Assembly: GCF_020037125.1 (NCBI RefSeq)
Contig: NZ_JAIQDG010000006.1
Span: forward strand, 186,001 to 250,000
DNA: 64,000 nucleotides
Source of the DNA: Myxococcus sp. RHSTA-1-4
GTDB lineage: Bacteria > Myxococcota > Myxococcia > Myxococcales > Myxococcaceae
Direction of reading: 5' to 3'
Shown: positions 53,876 through 64,000 of the stretch, piece by piece
How the letters are laid out: each line of letters starts with the position of its first letter
Numbering within the stretch: the stretch's first letter is position 1
Position numbers and translations under genes: made by a program
The notes under the pieces: generated by a model
The model's database searches: none
What the model was told of the DNA's origin: nothing
The model's input: only the letters and a program-made list of their open reading frames with translations

Positions 53876-56260
53876 ATGACCATGCTCGCAGAAGCCGAAA
53901 CGAAGACGCGAAAGAAGCAGGGAGGCTCGGGCGGTGGCGGCGGCGGTAGCGCCGCGGCCGGCGGTGGAGGGGGAGAGAACGGCGTCCCGGCGTCCCTGGC
54001 TGACGAGGCGCGTCGCCGGTACATCAACTACGCCCTGTCCGTCATCACCTCGCGCGCCCTGCCGGACGTGCGGGACGGCCTCAAGCCGGTTCAGCGCCGC
54101 ATCCTCTACGGCATGTGGAACGACCTGAACCTGTCGTTCGACTCCAAGTACCAGAAGTGCGCCCAGGTCGTCGGCGCCATCATGGGCCGCTACCACCCGC
54201 ACGGCGACGCGTCCATCTACGACGCCCTCGTGCGCATGGCGCAGGACTTCTCGCTGCGCTACCCGCTGGTGGACGGCCACGGCAACTTCGGCTCGCTGGA
54301 CGGCGACGCCGCGGCGGCCTACCGCTACACCGAGTGCCGCCTGGAGAAGCTCGCCACCGAGCTCTTGTCCGAGCTCGAGCGGAAGACGGTGGACTTCCGG
54401 CCCACCTACGACGGCACCCGCAACGAGCCCATCGTCATCCCCTCGCGCGTGCCGCAGCTCCTGATGAACGGCACCACGGGCATCGCGGTGGGCATGGCCA
54501 CCAACATCCCCCCGCACCACCTGGGCGAGCTGGTGGACGCGCTGGTGGCGCTCATCGAGAACCCGCAGCTCGTCACCAAGGACCTGCTCAAGTACGTCAA
54601 GGGGCCGGACTTCCCCACCGGCGGGCAGATTCTGAACGACAAGAAGGAGCTGCGCGAAATCTACGAGACGGGCCAGGGCAGCATCCGCATCCGTGGCGAG
54701 TGGGACACGGAGGACCTGAAGCGCGGCGGCCAGCAGATCATCGTCAAGTCCATCCCCTACACGGTGAACAAGTCCACCCTGGTGGCCAAGATTGGCGACC
54801 TGGTGCGCGAGCGGAAGCTGCCGCTCATCGTCGACGTGCGCGACGAGTCCACCAAGGACGTGCGCATCGTGCTGGAGCTGAAGAAGGACGCCAACCCCGA
54901 GCTGGTGATGGCGTACCTCTACAAGCACACCCCGCTGCAGACGAACTTCGGCGTCAACCTCACCTGCCTCGTCCCCAGCGAGGACAACCCCGAGGTGGGC
55001 ACCCCGCGCCGGCTGGACCTCAAGAGCATCCTCCAGTACTTCCTCGACTTCCGCTTCGAGGTCGTCACCCGCCGCTTCCAGCACGAACTGGGCGAGCTGC
55101 AGAAGCGCGTCCACATCCTCGAGGGCTTCGAGAAGGCCTACGACGCGCTGGATGAAATCATCCGCATCATCCGCCAGTCCGAGGGCAAGCAGGACGCCGC
55201 CAAGAAGCTGATGGCGCGCTTCAAGATGGACGAAATCCAGGTGGACGCCATCCTGGAGATGAAGCTGTACAAGCTGGCCCGCCTGGAAATCCTGGTCGTC
55301 GAGAAGGAGCTCAAGGAGAAGCGCGCGGAAATCAAGCGCATCGAGGGCATCCTCAAGGACAAGAAGAAGGTCTGGGCCACCGTCAAGGACGAGCTGGGGC
55401 AGGTCAAGGCTGCGTACAGCGACAAGCGCCGCACCCGCATCGGTGGCGTCGGCTCCGAGGAGGTGGAGTTCAGCGCCGAGGCCTTCATCGCGGACGAGGA
55501 CGCCCACGTCGTCATCACCCGCGACGGCTGGGTGAAGCGCGTGCGCGAGGTGAAGGACCCGGCCTCCACGCGCCTGCGCGAGGGCGACGCCGTCATGGCG
55601 GTGCTGGCCGGCAGCCTGAAGGCCAACCTGGTGCTGTTCAGCAACTTCGGCACCGCGTACGTCACCCGCTTCAACGACGTGCCCGCCTCCACGGGCTACG
55701 GCGAGCCGGTGCAGAAGTTCTTCAAGTTCGACGACGGCGAGCGCGTGGTGGCCGCCCTGTCGCTGGACGCGCGGCTGCACCGCCCGGAGAAGCTGCTGGG
55801 CGTGACGAAGCACGGCCTGGGCATGCGCTTCCTGCTGGAGCCGCACCTGGAGGTCTCCACGCGCGCCGGCCGCCGCTACGCCAAGACGGGCGAGGGCGAC
55901 GAAATCATCGGCGTGCAGCCGGTGGGCGAGAAGGACCTGCTGGCGGTGCTGTCCAAGAAGACCAACGCCCTGGTGTGCAAGGTGGCGGAGGTCAACGAGC
56001 TGGCCGGCCCGGGCAAGGGTGTCACCGTCCTCAAGCTGGACGAGGGTGACCAGGTGGTGGACTTCCTCGCCGTCCCGCCGAGCAACAAGGACGCGAAGCT
56101 GGAGTTCGAGACGCAGAAGGGCCGCAAGCTGCACCTGTCCCCGGCGAAGTACGAGGTGACGGGCCGCGGCGGCAAGGGCCACGAGATGTCCAAGAAGGAC
56201 GCGGTGGAGGATGTGGTTCGGCCCATCGTCTTCATCCCGCTGCCGGAGAAGAAGGAGTAG
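53876..56260 (+). CDS. parC: DNA topoisomerase IV subunit A (ParC)
   Basis: A 794-aa type IIA topoisomerase A subunit. After a Gly-rich disordered N-terminal tail (residues 14-36) comes the winged-helix breakage domain with GLKPVQRRILYGMW and YHPHGDASIYDALVRMAQDFS. Tyr151, the nucleophile, lies in the segment AAYRYTE. The C-terminal beta-pinwheel repeats are present, but the gyrase-specific GyrA box (QRRGGxG) is not found, so this is ParC rather than GyrA. It decatenates daughter chromosomes with ParE. Start options 53825 (GTG), 53876 and 53882; 53876 is used. Confidence 0.88.
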   Translation: MTMLAEAETKTRKKQGGSGGGGGGSAAAGGGGGENGVPASLADEARRRYINYALSVITSRALPDVRDGLKPVQRRILYGMWNDLNLSFDSKYQKCAQVVGAIMGRYHPHGDASIYDALVRMAQDFSLRYPLVDGHGNFGSLDGDAAAAYRYTECRLEKLATELLSELERKTVDFRPTYDGTRNEPIVIPSRVPQLLMNGTTGIAVGMATNIPPHHLGELVDALVALIENPQLVTKDLLKYVKGPDFPTGGQILNDKKELREIYETGQGSIRIRGEWDTEDLKRGGQQIIVKSIPYTVNKSTLVAKIGDLVRERKLPLIVDVRDESTKDVRIVLELKKDANPELVMAYLYKHTPLQTNFGVNLTCLVPSEDNPEVGTPRRLDLKSILQYFLDFRFEVVTRRFQHELGELQKRVHILEGFEKAYDALDEIIRIIRQSEGKQDAAKKLMARFKMDEIQVDAILEMKLYKLARLEILVVEKELKEKRAEIKRIEGILKDKKKVWATVKDELGQVKAAYSDKRRTRIGGVGSEEVEFSAEAFIADEDAHVVITRDGWVKRVREVKDPASTRLREGDAVMAVLAGSLKANLVLFSNFGTAYVTRFNDVPASTGYGEPVQKFFKFDDGERVVAALSLDARLHRPEKLLGVTKHGLGMRFLLEPHLEVSTRAGRRYAKTGEGDEIIGVQPVGEKDLLAVLSKKTNALVCKVAEVNELAGPGKGVTVLKLDEGDQVVDFLAVPPSNKDAKLEFETQKGRKLHLSPAKYEVTGRGGKGHEMSKKDAVEDVVRPIVFIPLPEKKE

Positions 56261-58207
<1,947 letters not shown>

Positions 58208-58230
58208 CCCCCCCCTGCCCCACCGGAAAC

Positions 58231-58260
58231 GGGCCCGCGCACCCTGGGCGCGGGTCCCTT
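58231..58260 (+). terminator. Terminator after parE
   Basis: GGGCCCGCGC (58231-58240) pairs with GCGCGGGTCCC (58248-58258) as a 10-bp stem with one bulged base, 7-nt loop, followed by TT then C-rich sequence. It lies 23 bp after the parE stop. Confidence 0.55.
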
Positions 58261-58333
58261 CCACCCCGGCGGGGTCCCCCGGGACGGGCGGGACTTGTGA
58301 GAGAGCCCCCCTGCTCGGATAGCATCCGGCGCC

Positions 58334-59887
58334 GTGAACTCGCTCCGCCGAATCGCCCTGCTCCTCGCGCTGCTGCTGGCCGTCCTTCCCGCGCACGCCC
58401 AGACCACCCGGAAGAAGGCCACCCGCAAGAAGGCGGCCGTCACCAAGGTGGTGAAGAAGAAGAAGGCGCCCAAGACCAAGAAGAAGGCGCCGCCCGTGGA
58501 GGACACGGAGACGGCGGGCACGGGAGACGTCTCGTCCCCCGAGCCCATGGTCTTCGGAGAGCCCGACTCCAAGCCCCAGCCCGCCGACACGCCGGTGGCG
58601 CCGCTGGAGAAGCCCGCCGCCCCCGCCGTGGCGACGCCCGCGACGACGCCCGCCCCCACGACGCCCGCGCCGGAGACGCCCGCCCCCACTCCCACTCCCG
58701 CCCTGGTGAAGCAGACCCCGGCGCCCGCGGTGACGGCGTCCGGAACGGTGGCCCTGTTCGCGGTGGCGCGCGTGCCCAACGCGGACAACGCGGCGGTGAA
58801 GCTGGAGGGCGAGCTGCTGGGCCACCTGCGCGCTCGCGGCGACGTGGAGCTGGTGGACCTGGGCGCGGCCTTCCCGCCGCCGGCGCCCGGCTCGCTGGCC
58901 CGCGCGGACGCCCTCTTCGAGGAGGGCCGCACCGCCTATGACAACCTGGACCCCGAGGCCGCCGAGGCGAAGTTCCGCGCGGCGGCGGAGGCCTACACGC
59001 AGTCTCCGGCGGAGCTGAGCCCGGAGCGGCTGGCGCAGGCGTACATCTTCCTGGGCGCCTCGCGGCACCTCAACGGCAACGTGGACGGCGCGAAGGAGGC
59101 CTTCGTGCTCGCCGCGGAGGCCGACCGCTCCAGTCGGCCGGACGCGACGCTGTTCAGCCAGGACGTGGCCAAGCTGTACGACGAGGCGCGCGCCGCCGTG
59201 GCCGCCCGCCCCGTGGGCACGCTGGTGGTGACGTCCCAGCCGGCCGGCGCCCAGGTGACGGTGAACGGCCGCGAGCTGGGCGTCACCCCGCTCAAGGGCG
59301 TGGAGGTGCCCGCCGGCCACCACCCCGTGGTGGTGTCGATGCCCGGTTATGCGCCCTTCGCGAAGTACACGGAGGTGAAGTCCTCCGCGAGCGCCGAGGT
59401 GAAGGCGGAGCTGGAGCCCACCCCGGGCCTGGCCGCCATCCGCGGTGCCGCCACCACGGCGTCCACGGAGCGGGCCTTCGACCAGGACGAGCCCCCGGCC
59501 GAGGCGCGCGCCATCGGCGAGCGGCTGGGCGCCCGCTACGTGGTGCTGGCCGCGGTGTGGCGCGACAAGAAGGGCCGCGCCGAGGCGGAGCTGCAGGCGT
59601 GGGACCTGCGCTCCAAGGCGCGGCTGCGCGGCGTGGAAATCGAGCTGACGCCGAACAGCAAGCACGGCCCGGCCGCCGCGGCGGACCAGGTGCGCGGCTT
59701 CGTCAACGGCGCCACGGCGCCCCGCGTCGCGGAGAGTGGCCGCTCGGGCGACTCGCTCATCAAGCGGCCCTGGTTCTGGGCGGTGGTGGGCGGCGCGGCG
59801 GCGGTGACGGCCGGCGCCATCTACGTGGCCACGTCGGACAGCGGCGCCCGCCCCTTCAACCCGGTGTCCGGCGGCATCGGGTTCTGA
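58334..59887 (+). CDS. Secreted PEGA-domain protein with TPR-like region
   Basis: A 517-aa protein starting at GTG 58334. A signal peptide (LLLALLLAVLPAHAQ) is followed by a Lys-rich stretch and a long Pro/Thr/Ala-rich linker (about 50-130). A TPR-like helical region comes next (about 190-290), then one PEGA domain (about 295-360, GTLVVTSQPAGAQVTVNGRELG). A hydrophobic segment near the C-terminus (FWAVVGGAAAVTAGAIYVA) could anchor it. PEGA domains occur in cell-surface proteins and may bind other surface components. It is the first of two adjacent PEGA genes. Confidence 0.75.
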   Translation: MNSLRRIALLLALLLAVLPAHAQTTRKKATRKKAAVTKVVKKKKAPKTKKKAPPVEDTETAGTGDVSSPEPMVFGEPDSKPQPADTPVAPLEKPAAPAVATPATTPAPTTPAPETPAPTPTPALVKQTPAPAVTASGTVALFAVARVPNADNAAVKLEGELLGHLRARGDVELVDLGAAFPPPAPGSLARADALFEEGRTAYDNLDPEAAEAKFRAAAEAYTQSPAELSPERLAQAYIFLGASRHLNGNVDGAKEAFVLAAEADRSSRPDATLFSQDVAKLYDEARAAVAARPVGTLVVTSQPAGAQVTVNGRELGVTPLKGVEVPAGHHPVVVSMPGYAPFAKYTEVKSSASAEVKAELEPTPGLAAIRGAATTASTERAFDQDEPPAEARAIGERLGARYVVLAAVWRDKKGRAEAELQAWDLRSKARLRGVEIELTPNSKHGPAAAADQVRGFVNGATAPRVAESGRSGDSLIKRPWFWAVVGGAAAVTAGAIYVATSDSGARPFNPVSGGIGF

Positions 59888-59922
59888 GGCGTCCCGCCCC
59901 CCCTCCCCGTCGAGGTCACTCC

Positions 59923-61119
59923 ATGAAAGCGCTCGTCCTCGCCCTCCTCCCCGCGCTGGCCCTGGCGGCCCCGCCTCCGGCGCGGCGCATCTCCAGCCTC
60001 GTGGTGCCCATGGACCCGGCCGCGGAGACCGGGAGCGTGCAGATGGAGGGCTACATGAACGCGGCCCTGGGGCACTTCGACGGCTTCAGCGTGCGCAAGC
60101 CCGAGGAGCTGTTCGGGATGCCGGAGGACACGGCGGCCAAGGCGTCGCTGGACCGGGGGCGCAAGGGCTACTCGGAGAGCGTCGCCGCCTTCGACAAGAA
60201 GGAGTACGAGGAGGCGGAGCGCAAGGTGCGCGCCGCCCTCAAGGAACTGGAGTCCTCGGCGGGCGCCATGCGCGGGTGCTCGCCCTTGTGCGAGTCGCTG
60301 GCCCTCTACTCCGCGCTGCTGCACCTGCGCGGGGACGTGGAGGAGGCGAAGCTGGCGCTGATGGACCTCATCGCGCTCAACCCCACCTTCGAGCTGGACC
60401 CCAAGCGCTTCAGCCGGGACTTCCTCGCCCTGCGCGTGCAGGTGGCCACCGGCCGCACCTCGCAGCTTCGCGGCGGCGCCACGGTGAAGTCGCGGCCGGC
60501 GGGCGCGCGCGTCTACGTGGACGGGGAGATGGTGGGCTACACGCCGGTGACACTGCCGGCGCTGCCCATTGGCAAGCACCTGGTGCGGCTGGAGCGCCCC
60601 GGCTTCCGCCAGCACGGGCTGCTGCTGGAGGTGACGCCGGACGACGTGGAGTCGAGCACGGACCTGGTGCCCACCGCCGCGTACAAGGCCTATGACGCGC
60701 AGCTCGACAGGGTGGCCGGCGAGGTGATTCGCGGCGGGTCGAAGTCCTCCGGGGTGACGGCCATGGGCCAGTCGCTGGGGCTGGAGCGGGCCATGGTGGG
60801 CACCGTGAAGACACTGGAGAACGGCTCGGAGCTGCACCTGGGTTACTACGACATCAAGAGCGGCAAGAAGCTGGGAGGCCGCCGCGTGGTGCTCCAGGGC
60901 GACGAGTTTGGCCAGCTCAAGCAGGAGATGGAGCGGATGGTGAACCAGCTGGTGAACACGAGCGGCGAGAAGGTGTCGCGCAGCTCGGACCCGCTGGACA
61001 ACCGCGGCGGCACCGAGGACTGGAGCGCGGAGGACCGGGGCGGCCGCACCAAGGCGGCGGAGAAGAAGAAGGACGTGGACGACCCGCTGGACGCGGTGTC
61101 CGGAACCGAGGATTGGTGA
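59923..61119 (+). CDS. Secreted PEGA-domain protein with duplicated C-terminal DPLD...GTEDW motif
   Basis: A 398-aa protein. It has a signal peptide (LVLALLPALALAAPP), a helical region with a Cys pair (MRGCSPLCES near 118) and one PEGA domain (about 184-250, ATVKSRPAGARVYVDGEMVG). The C-terminal tail carries DPLDNRGGTEDW and, 30 residues later, DPLDAVSGTEDW at the extreme terminus. A terminal conserved acidic/aromatic tag is sometimes a recognition signal; no function is assigned. It lies 35 bp after the other PEGA gene. Confidence 0.75.
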   Translation: MKALVLALLPALALAAPPPARRISSLVVPMDPAAETGSVQMEGYMNAALGHFDGFSVRKPEELFGMPEDTAAKASLDRGRKGYSESVAAFDKKEYEEAERKVRAALKELESSAGAMRGCSPLCESLALYSALLHLRGDVEEAKLALMDLIALNPTFELDPKRFSRDFLALRVQVATGRTSQLRGGATVKSRPAGARVYVDGEMVGYTPVTLPALPIGKHLVRLERPGFRQHGLLLEVTPDDVESSTDLVPTAAYKAYDAQLDRVAGEVIRGGSKSSGVTAMGQSLGLERAMVGTVKTLENGSELHLGYYDIKSGKKLGGRRVVLQGDEFGQLKQEMERMVNQLVNTSGEKVSRSSDPLDNRGGTEDWSAEDRGGRTKAAEKKKDVDDPLDAVSGTEDW

Positions 61120-61167
61120 CGCGAGGCGCTTGTCCCGGGGCGCGCGGCGCCTAGAGTCCCGGGGCGT

Positions 61168-63645
61168 ATGCGCCTCTTCGCCCTCCTGCTCCTGCCGTCC
61201 CTCGCGCTCGCCCAGACGGGCGCCATCGTCCAGCCCCCCGTGCCCTCGCGAGGGGTGACGCTGCCGCCCACCGGCGCGGCCCTGGTGGACGAGGCCACCG
61301 CCCTCTCCCTCAACCCCGCGGGCCTGGGCTACCTGGGCGGCAGCCAGCTCTTCTACCTGCACGAGCGCAACCTCGCGCGCGACGGGGTGGGTGACGGCGT
61401 CTTCCTGGCCACGCGTTTCCTGGGCCTGGGCGCCGGCGCGTCCATGGAGTGGATTCGCGGCCGCGCGGAGCCGGACTACCGCAGGACGTCGCTGGGCCTG
61501 TCGCTGGGCTCGCGCACGCTGCAGCTCGGCGGCGCATGGCACGACTTCAGCTCGGACGACGGCGACATCGATGATTTGTCCAGCTTCGACCTGGGCCTCA
61601 CCGCGCGGCCGGCGCGCGCGCTGTCGCTGGCGGCGGTGGTGCGCGACATCAACGCGCCCGACGAGGGGGACGTGGAGCTGAAGCGGAAGTACAACCTGGG
61701 CCTGGGCGTGCGGCCGCTGGATGAGCGCTACACGCTGGGCGTGGACTGGCTCTTCTCGGAAGGGGACTTCCGGCGCGGGCAGGCCACGTACACGCTGAAC
61801 GCGGAGGTGATTCCGGGCCTGCGGCTGGGCGCGGGCGTGTCCCACGGCTTCACCGAAGGGGTGCCGCTGGCGCTCCAGCTGGGGCTGACGGTGGACACGT
61901 CGAACGTGGGCCTCACCTACGCGGCGGGCGGCGCGGAGGATGGCACGGACCACGTGGTGGCGCTGCGCCTGTCCAGCGAGAGCTACCGCGCCCTGCGCCC
62001 GCCCGGCGGCGTGGTGACGATGCTGGACCTCAACGACATGCTGGCCGGCGGCACCAGCCCGCTGCTGACGCTGCTGGGAGCGAGGGATACGGACCCGTAC
62101 CTGCGGCTGTCGCGCTGGCTGGACCTGGCCGCGAAGGACGAGCGGCTGTCCGGCGTGCTGCTGAAGATGGAGGGCCTGCCCGGGGTGGACTGGGGCAAGG
62201 CGGAGGAGCTGCGCCAGGCGGTGCTGAAGCTGCGCGCCTCCGGCAAGCGGGTGATGGCGGTGCTGCTGTCAGCGGATGACCGGGGCTACTTCGTGGCCTC
62301 GGCGGCGGACCGGGTCTACGCGGTGCCGGAGGCGATGCTGCCCATCAACGGGCTCACCGCCCACCTGCAGACGCTGGGCGGGACGATGCAGAAGCTGGGC
62401 GTGCACTGGGACGTGGCGCGCGTGGGCCAGTACAAGGCGGCCACCGAGCAGGTGGCCTCCACCGAGCCCAGCGAGCCGTGGCGGGAGTCCGTGAATGCGT
62501 ACCTGGACGCGCAGGTGGCCTGGTACGAGAAGGGCGTGGCGGCGTCGCGCAAGCAGCCACCGGAGCGGCTGCGGGAGCTGTGGGCCACGGGCCTGGCCAA
62601 CGCGAAGCAGGCCCACGCGCTGGGCTTCCTGGACGGCGTCATCCTCCCCACGGAGCTGGACGCGAAGGTGCGGGAGCTGGTGCCGGGGGGCCGCTTCAGC
62701 ACCACCTACGCGCCCCGGGACGAGCGCGAGGGACGCTGGGGCAGCCGGCGCCGCATCGCCGTGGTGCCGGTGATTGGCACCATCTCCGGAGGCCGCAGCC
62801 GGGAGGACCCGCTGGGCTTCAGCCAGATTGCCGGCGCCGAGACGGTCATCCGCGCGCTGGAGCGGGCCCGGGATGACGCGTCCGTGGTGGCCATCGTCGT
62901 GCGCGTGGACTCGGGCGGTGGTGACGTGCTGGCCTCGCACCTGATGTACCAGGCGGTGCTGGAGGCGGCGCAGCACAAGCCCGTCATCGCCTCCATGGGG
63001 GACTTCGCGGCGTCCGGCGGCTACTACGCCGCCATGGGCGCGCACGAGGTGCTCGCCCTGGCCCCCACGATTACCGGCAGCATCGGCGTCTACTACATCA
63101 AGCCCGCCCTCCAGGGGCTGCTGGGGGAGAAGCTGGGCGTCTACCAGGAGAGCCTCACCCGGGCGCCGCTGGCGGACATGTTCGACACGTGGCGCCCGTG
63201 GACGCCCGAGGAGCAGGCCGCGGCGCAGGCATGGGCGGATGCCTCGTACGACCTCTTCATCACCGAGGTGGCCGCCCGGCGGAAGCTGGACAAGGCGAAG
63301 GTGGACGCGGTGGCGCGGGGCCGGGTGTGGAGCGGCCAGGACGCGCTGGCGCGGGGGCTGGTGGACCGGCTGGGCGGCCTGCAGGACGCGGTGGAGGCCG
63401 CGCGGACGCGGGCCGGCGTGCCCGCCGACGAGGACCTGGACGTGGTGGTGATGGGCGAGGCGCGGGGCTTCTTCTCCGGGCTGGGCGGGGAGCCGGGCGT
63501 GCGGGCGGCGCTCGCCCTGCTGCCGGAGCCCCCGCCGGCCATCCCCGAGCCCCTCCGGGCGCTGGCGCGTGGCGCCGGACTGGACCTGGAGCGGCTGCGC
63601 CCGGGGATGAAGGCGATGATGCCCTTCACCCTCACCGTGGAGTGA
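61168..63645 (+). CDS. sppA: SppA-type S49 peptidase with N-terminal barrel-like domain
   Basis: An 825-aa protein. A signal peptide (LFALLLLPSLALAQ) is followed by about 250 residues of short amphipathic strands resembling outer-membrane beta-barrel proteins (LSLNPAGLGYLG, LGLSLGSRTLQLGG, LGAGVSHGFTEGVPLALQLGLTVDTSNVGLTYA). Two S49 repeats come after that. The general base Lys423 lies in GQYKAATEQV and the nucleophile Ser616 in ASGGYYAAMGA, as in E. coli SppA, so both catalytic residues are present. SppA degrades cleaved signal peptides and is normally an inner-membrane protein; the barrel-like region suggests a different location here. The ATG at 61168 lacks a strong ribosome binding site. 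Confidence 0.82.
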   Translation: MRLFALLLLPSLALAQTGAIVQPPVPSRGVTLPPTGAALVDEATALSLNPAGLGYLGGSQLFYLHERNLARDGVGDGVFLATRFLGLGAGASMEWIRGRAEPDYRRTSLGLSLGSRTLQLGGAWHDFSSDDGDIDDLSSFDLGLTARPARALSLAAVVRDINAPDEGDVELKRKYNLGLGVRPLDERYTLGVDWLFSEGDFRRGQATYTLNAEVIPGLRLGAGVSHGFTEGVPLALQLGLTVDTSNVGLTYAAGGAEDGTDHVVALRLSSESYRALRPPGGVVTMLDLNDMLAGGTSPLLTLLGARDTDPYLRLSRWLDLAAKDERLSGVLLKMEGLPGVDWGKAEELRQAVLKLRASGKRVMAVLLSADDRGYFVASAADRVYAVPEAMLPINGLTAHLQTLGGTMQKLGVHWDVARVGQYKAATEQVASTEPSEPWRESVNAYLDAQVAWYEKGVAASRKQPPERLRELWATGLANAKQAHALGFLDGVILPTELDAKVRELVPGGRFSTTYAPRDEREGRWGSRRRIAVVPVIGTISGGRSREDPLGFSQIAGAETVIRALERARDDASVVAIVVRVDSGGGDVLASHLMYQAVLEAAQHKPVIASMGDFAASGGYYAAMGAHEVLALAPTITGSIGVYYIKPALQGLLGEKLGVYQESLTRAPLADMFDTWRPWTPEEQAAAQAWADASYDLFITEVAARRKLDKAKVDAVARGRVWSGQDALARGLVDRLGGLQDAVEAARTRAGVPADEDLDVVVMGEARGFFSGLGGEPGVRAALALLPEPPPAIPEPLRALARGAGLDLERLRPGMKAMMPFTLTVE

Positions 63646-63880
63646 GGTCCACCGCCCAACAGGGGGTGAAAAAACCGGCGGCGCCGCCCCCGGCCTCTGT
63701 TAGTGTTACCCATGCACCCCGGACGGCCACCGGGCCGCCAGGGTGCTCCAGGGACCGGCGGTTCGGCCTGCTCGTTTCAAGGCCCCGCGTCCGGCACCCT
63801 GTCCCACAGCCTGAGTCACCCCGCGTCCCCGCCCTCCCTTCGGGACGGCCTGAATGGGACGCGCGCAGTCTGGAAACCTC
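63646..63880. other. Intergenic region before the last gene
   Basis: 235 bp. It contains a GC palindrome (GGCGGCGCCGCC near 63677-63688) preceded on this strand by a run of six A, so any intrinsic-terminator activity would be for the minus strand, where no gene ends. No other feature is recognised. Confidence 0.3.
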
Positions 63881-64000
63881 ATGAGCGAAAATTCCGAGAA
63901 CCGCGACCCTCGTGATGCCCCCCCGATGCCCATGGCCGCCCGCCCGGCGCCTCCGCCCGAAGCGGATGACGACGGCGGCGACGAGGGCGACGACGAGGGC
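63881..64000 (+). CDS. Start of an acidic low-complexity protein, partial
   Basis: The ATG at 63881 opens a frame that runs to the window end (40 codons). Residues 1-28 are polar with a Pro/Ala/Met-rich patch; residues 29-40 are Asp/Glu/Gly-rich. Acidic Gly-rich N-terminal extensions are found on several bacterial proteins, including some Rho termination factors, but nothing here identifies it. Identity must come from the sequence downstream. Confidence 0.45.
   Translation, partial: MSENSENRDPRDAPPMPMAARPAPPPEADDDGGDEGDDEG

Noticed and set aside
63677..63690. GC palindrome after sppA as intrinsic terminator
   Set aside because: The poly-A run precedes it on the plus strand, so it has the wrong polarity to end sppA.

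Overview
The window is very G+C-rich (about 70% by eye) and gene-dense. Its gene content points to a myxobacterium of the Myxococcus/Corallococcus/Pyxidicoccus group. The pointers are a myxobacterial-type PilZ protein, FHA and PEGA/TPR proteins, sigma-54 enhancer-binding proteins, an S46 peptidase, a DUF192 lipoprotein and an NRPS/PKS pair. This placement is inferred from gene families, not from a database match. No rRNA, tRNA, CRISPR array or insertion sequence was seen.

Layout. 1-11.6 kb: lipoproteins, a PilZ protein, a membrane metallopeptidase with TPRs, a homoserine-kinase-like enzyme, a TPR protein and a minus-strand operon (FHA protein, cyclic-nucleotide-binding protein, small anchored protein). 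11.8-14.6 kb: tldD-tldE. 14.7-17.2 kb: a ParB-like protein and an NtrC-type response regulator. 17.3-32.0 kb: one type II secretion operon, gspC-D-E-F-(50-aa ORF)-G-(GspG-like)-H-I-J-K-L-M-N, behind a textbook -24/-12 sigma-54 promoter. 32.1-39.1 kb: a two-FHA enhancer-binding protein, an ECF sigma factor, a secreted duplicated-domain protein, a four-cysteine protein coupled to an S46 dipeptidyl-peptidase, and an M50-like membrane protein. 39.2-48.5 kb: a minus-strand secondary-metabolite locus with an NRPS (C-A-T), a PKS (KS-AT-T-TE), a small STAS-like protein and a GT4 glycosyltransferase. 48.6-53.6 kb: cysteine synthase, an M36 metallopeptidase, an MBL-fold hydrolase and a secreted protein. 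53.9-58.2 kb: parC-parE. 58.3-64 kb: two PEGA/TPR proteins, an SppA-type protease with an extra N-terminal barrel-like region, and the start of an acidic low-complexity protein cut by the window edge.

Most striking observation. A 33-codon ORF with eight cysteine codons, five of them consecutive, lies between the NRPS gene and cysK. A promoter-like element places the transcript start almost on its ATG. A strong hairpin followed by a T-rich stretch lies between this ORF and cysK, and an 8-bp alternative pairing would disrupt that hairpin. Together these have the architecture of a cysteine-responsive ribosome-mediated attenuator.

How genes work together. The sigma-54 promoter and the NtrC-type regulator just upstream suggest signal-controlled secretion. 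Several secreted hydrolases in the window (S46, M36) could be type II substrates. NRPS, PKS and the STAS-like gene overlap by a few bases and are probably translated as one unit. The glycosyltransferase appears to be separately controlled, behind a hairpin and a 22-bp palindrome.
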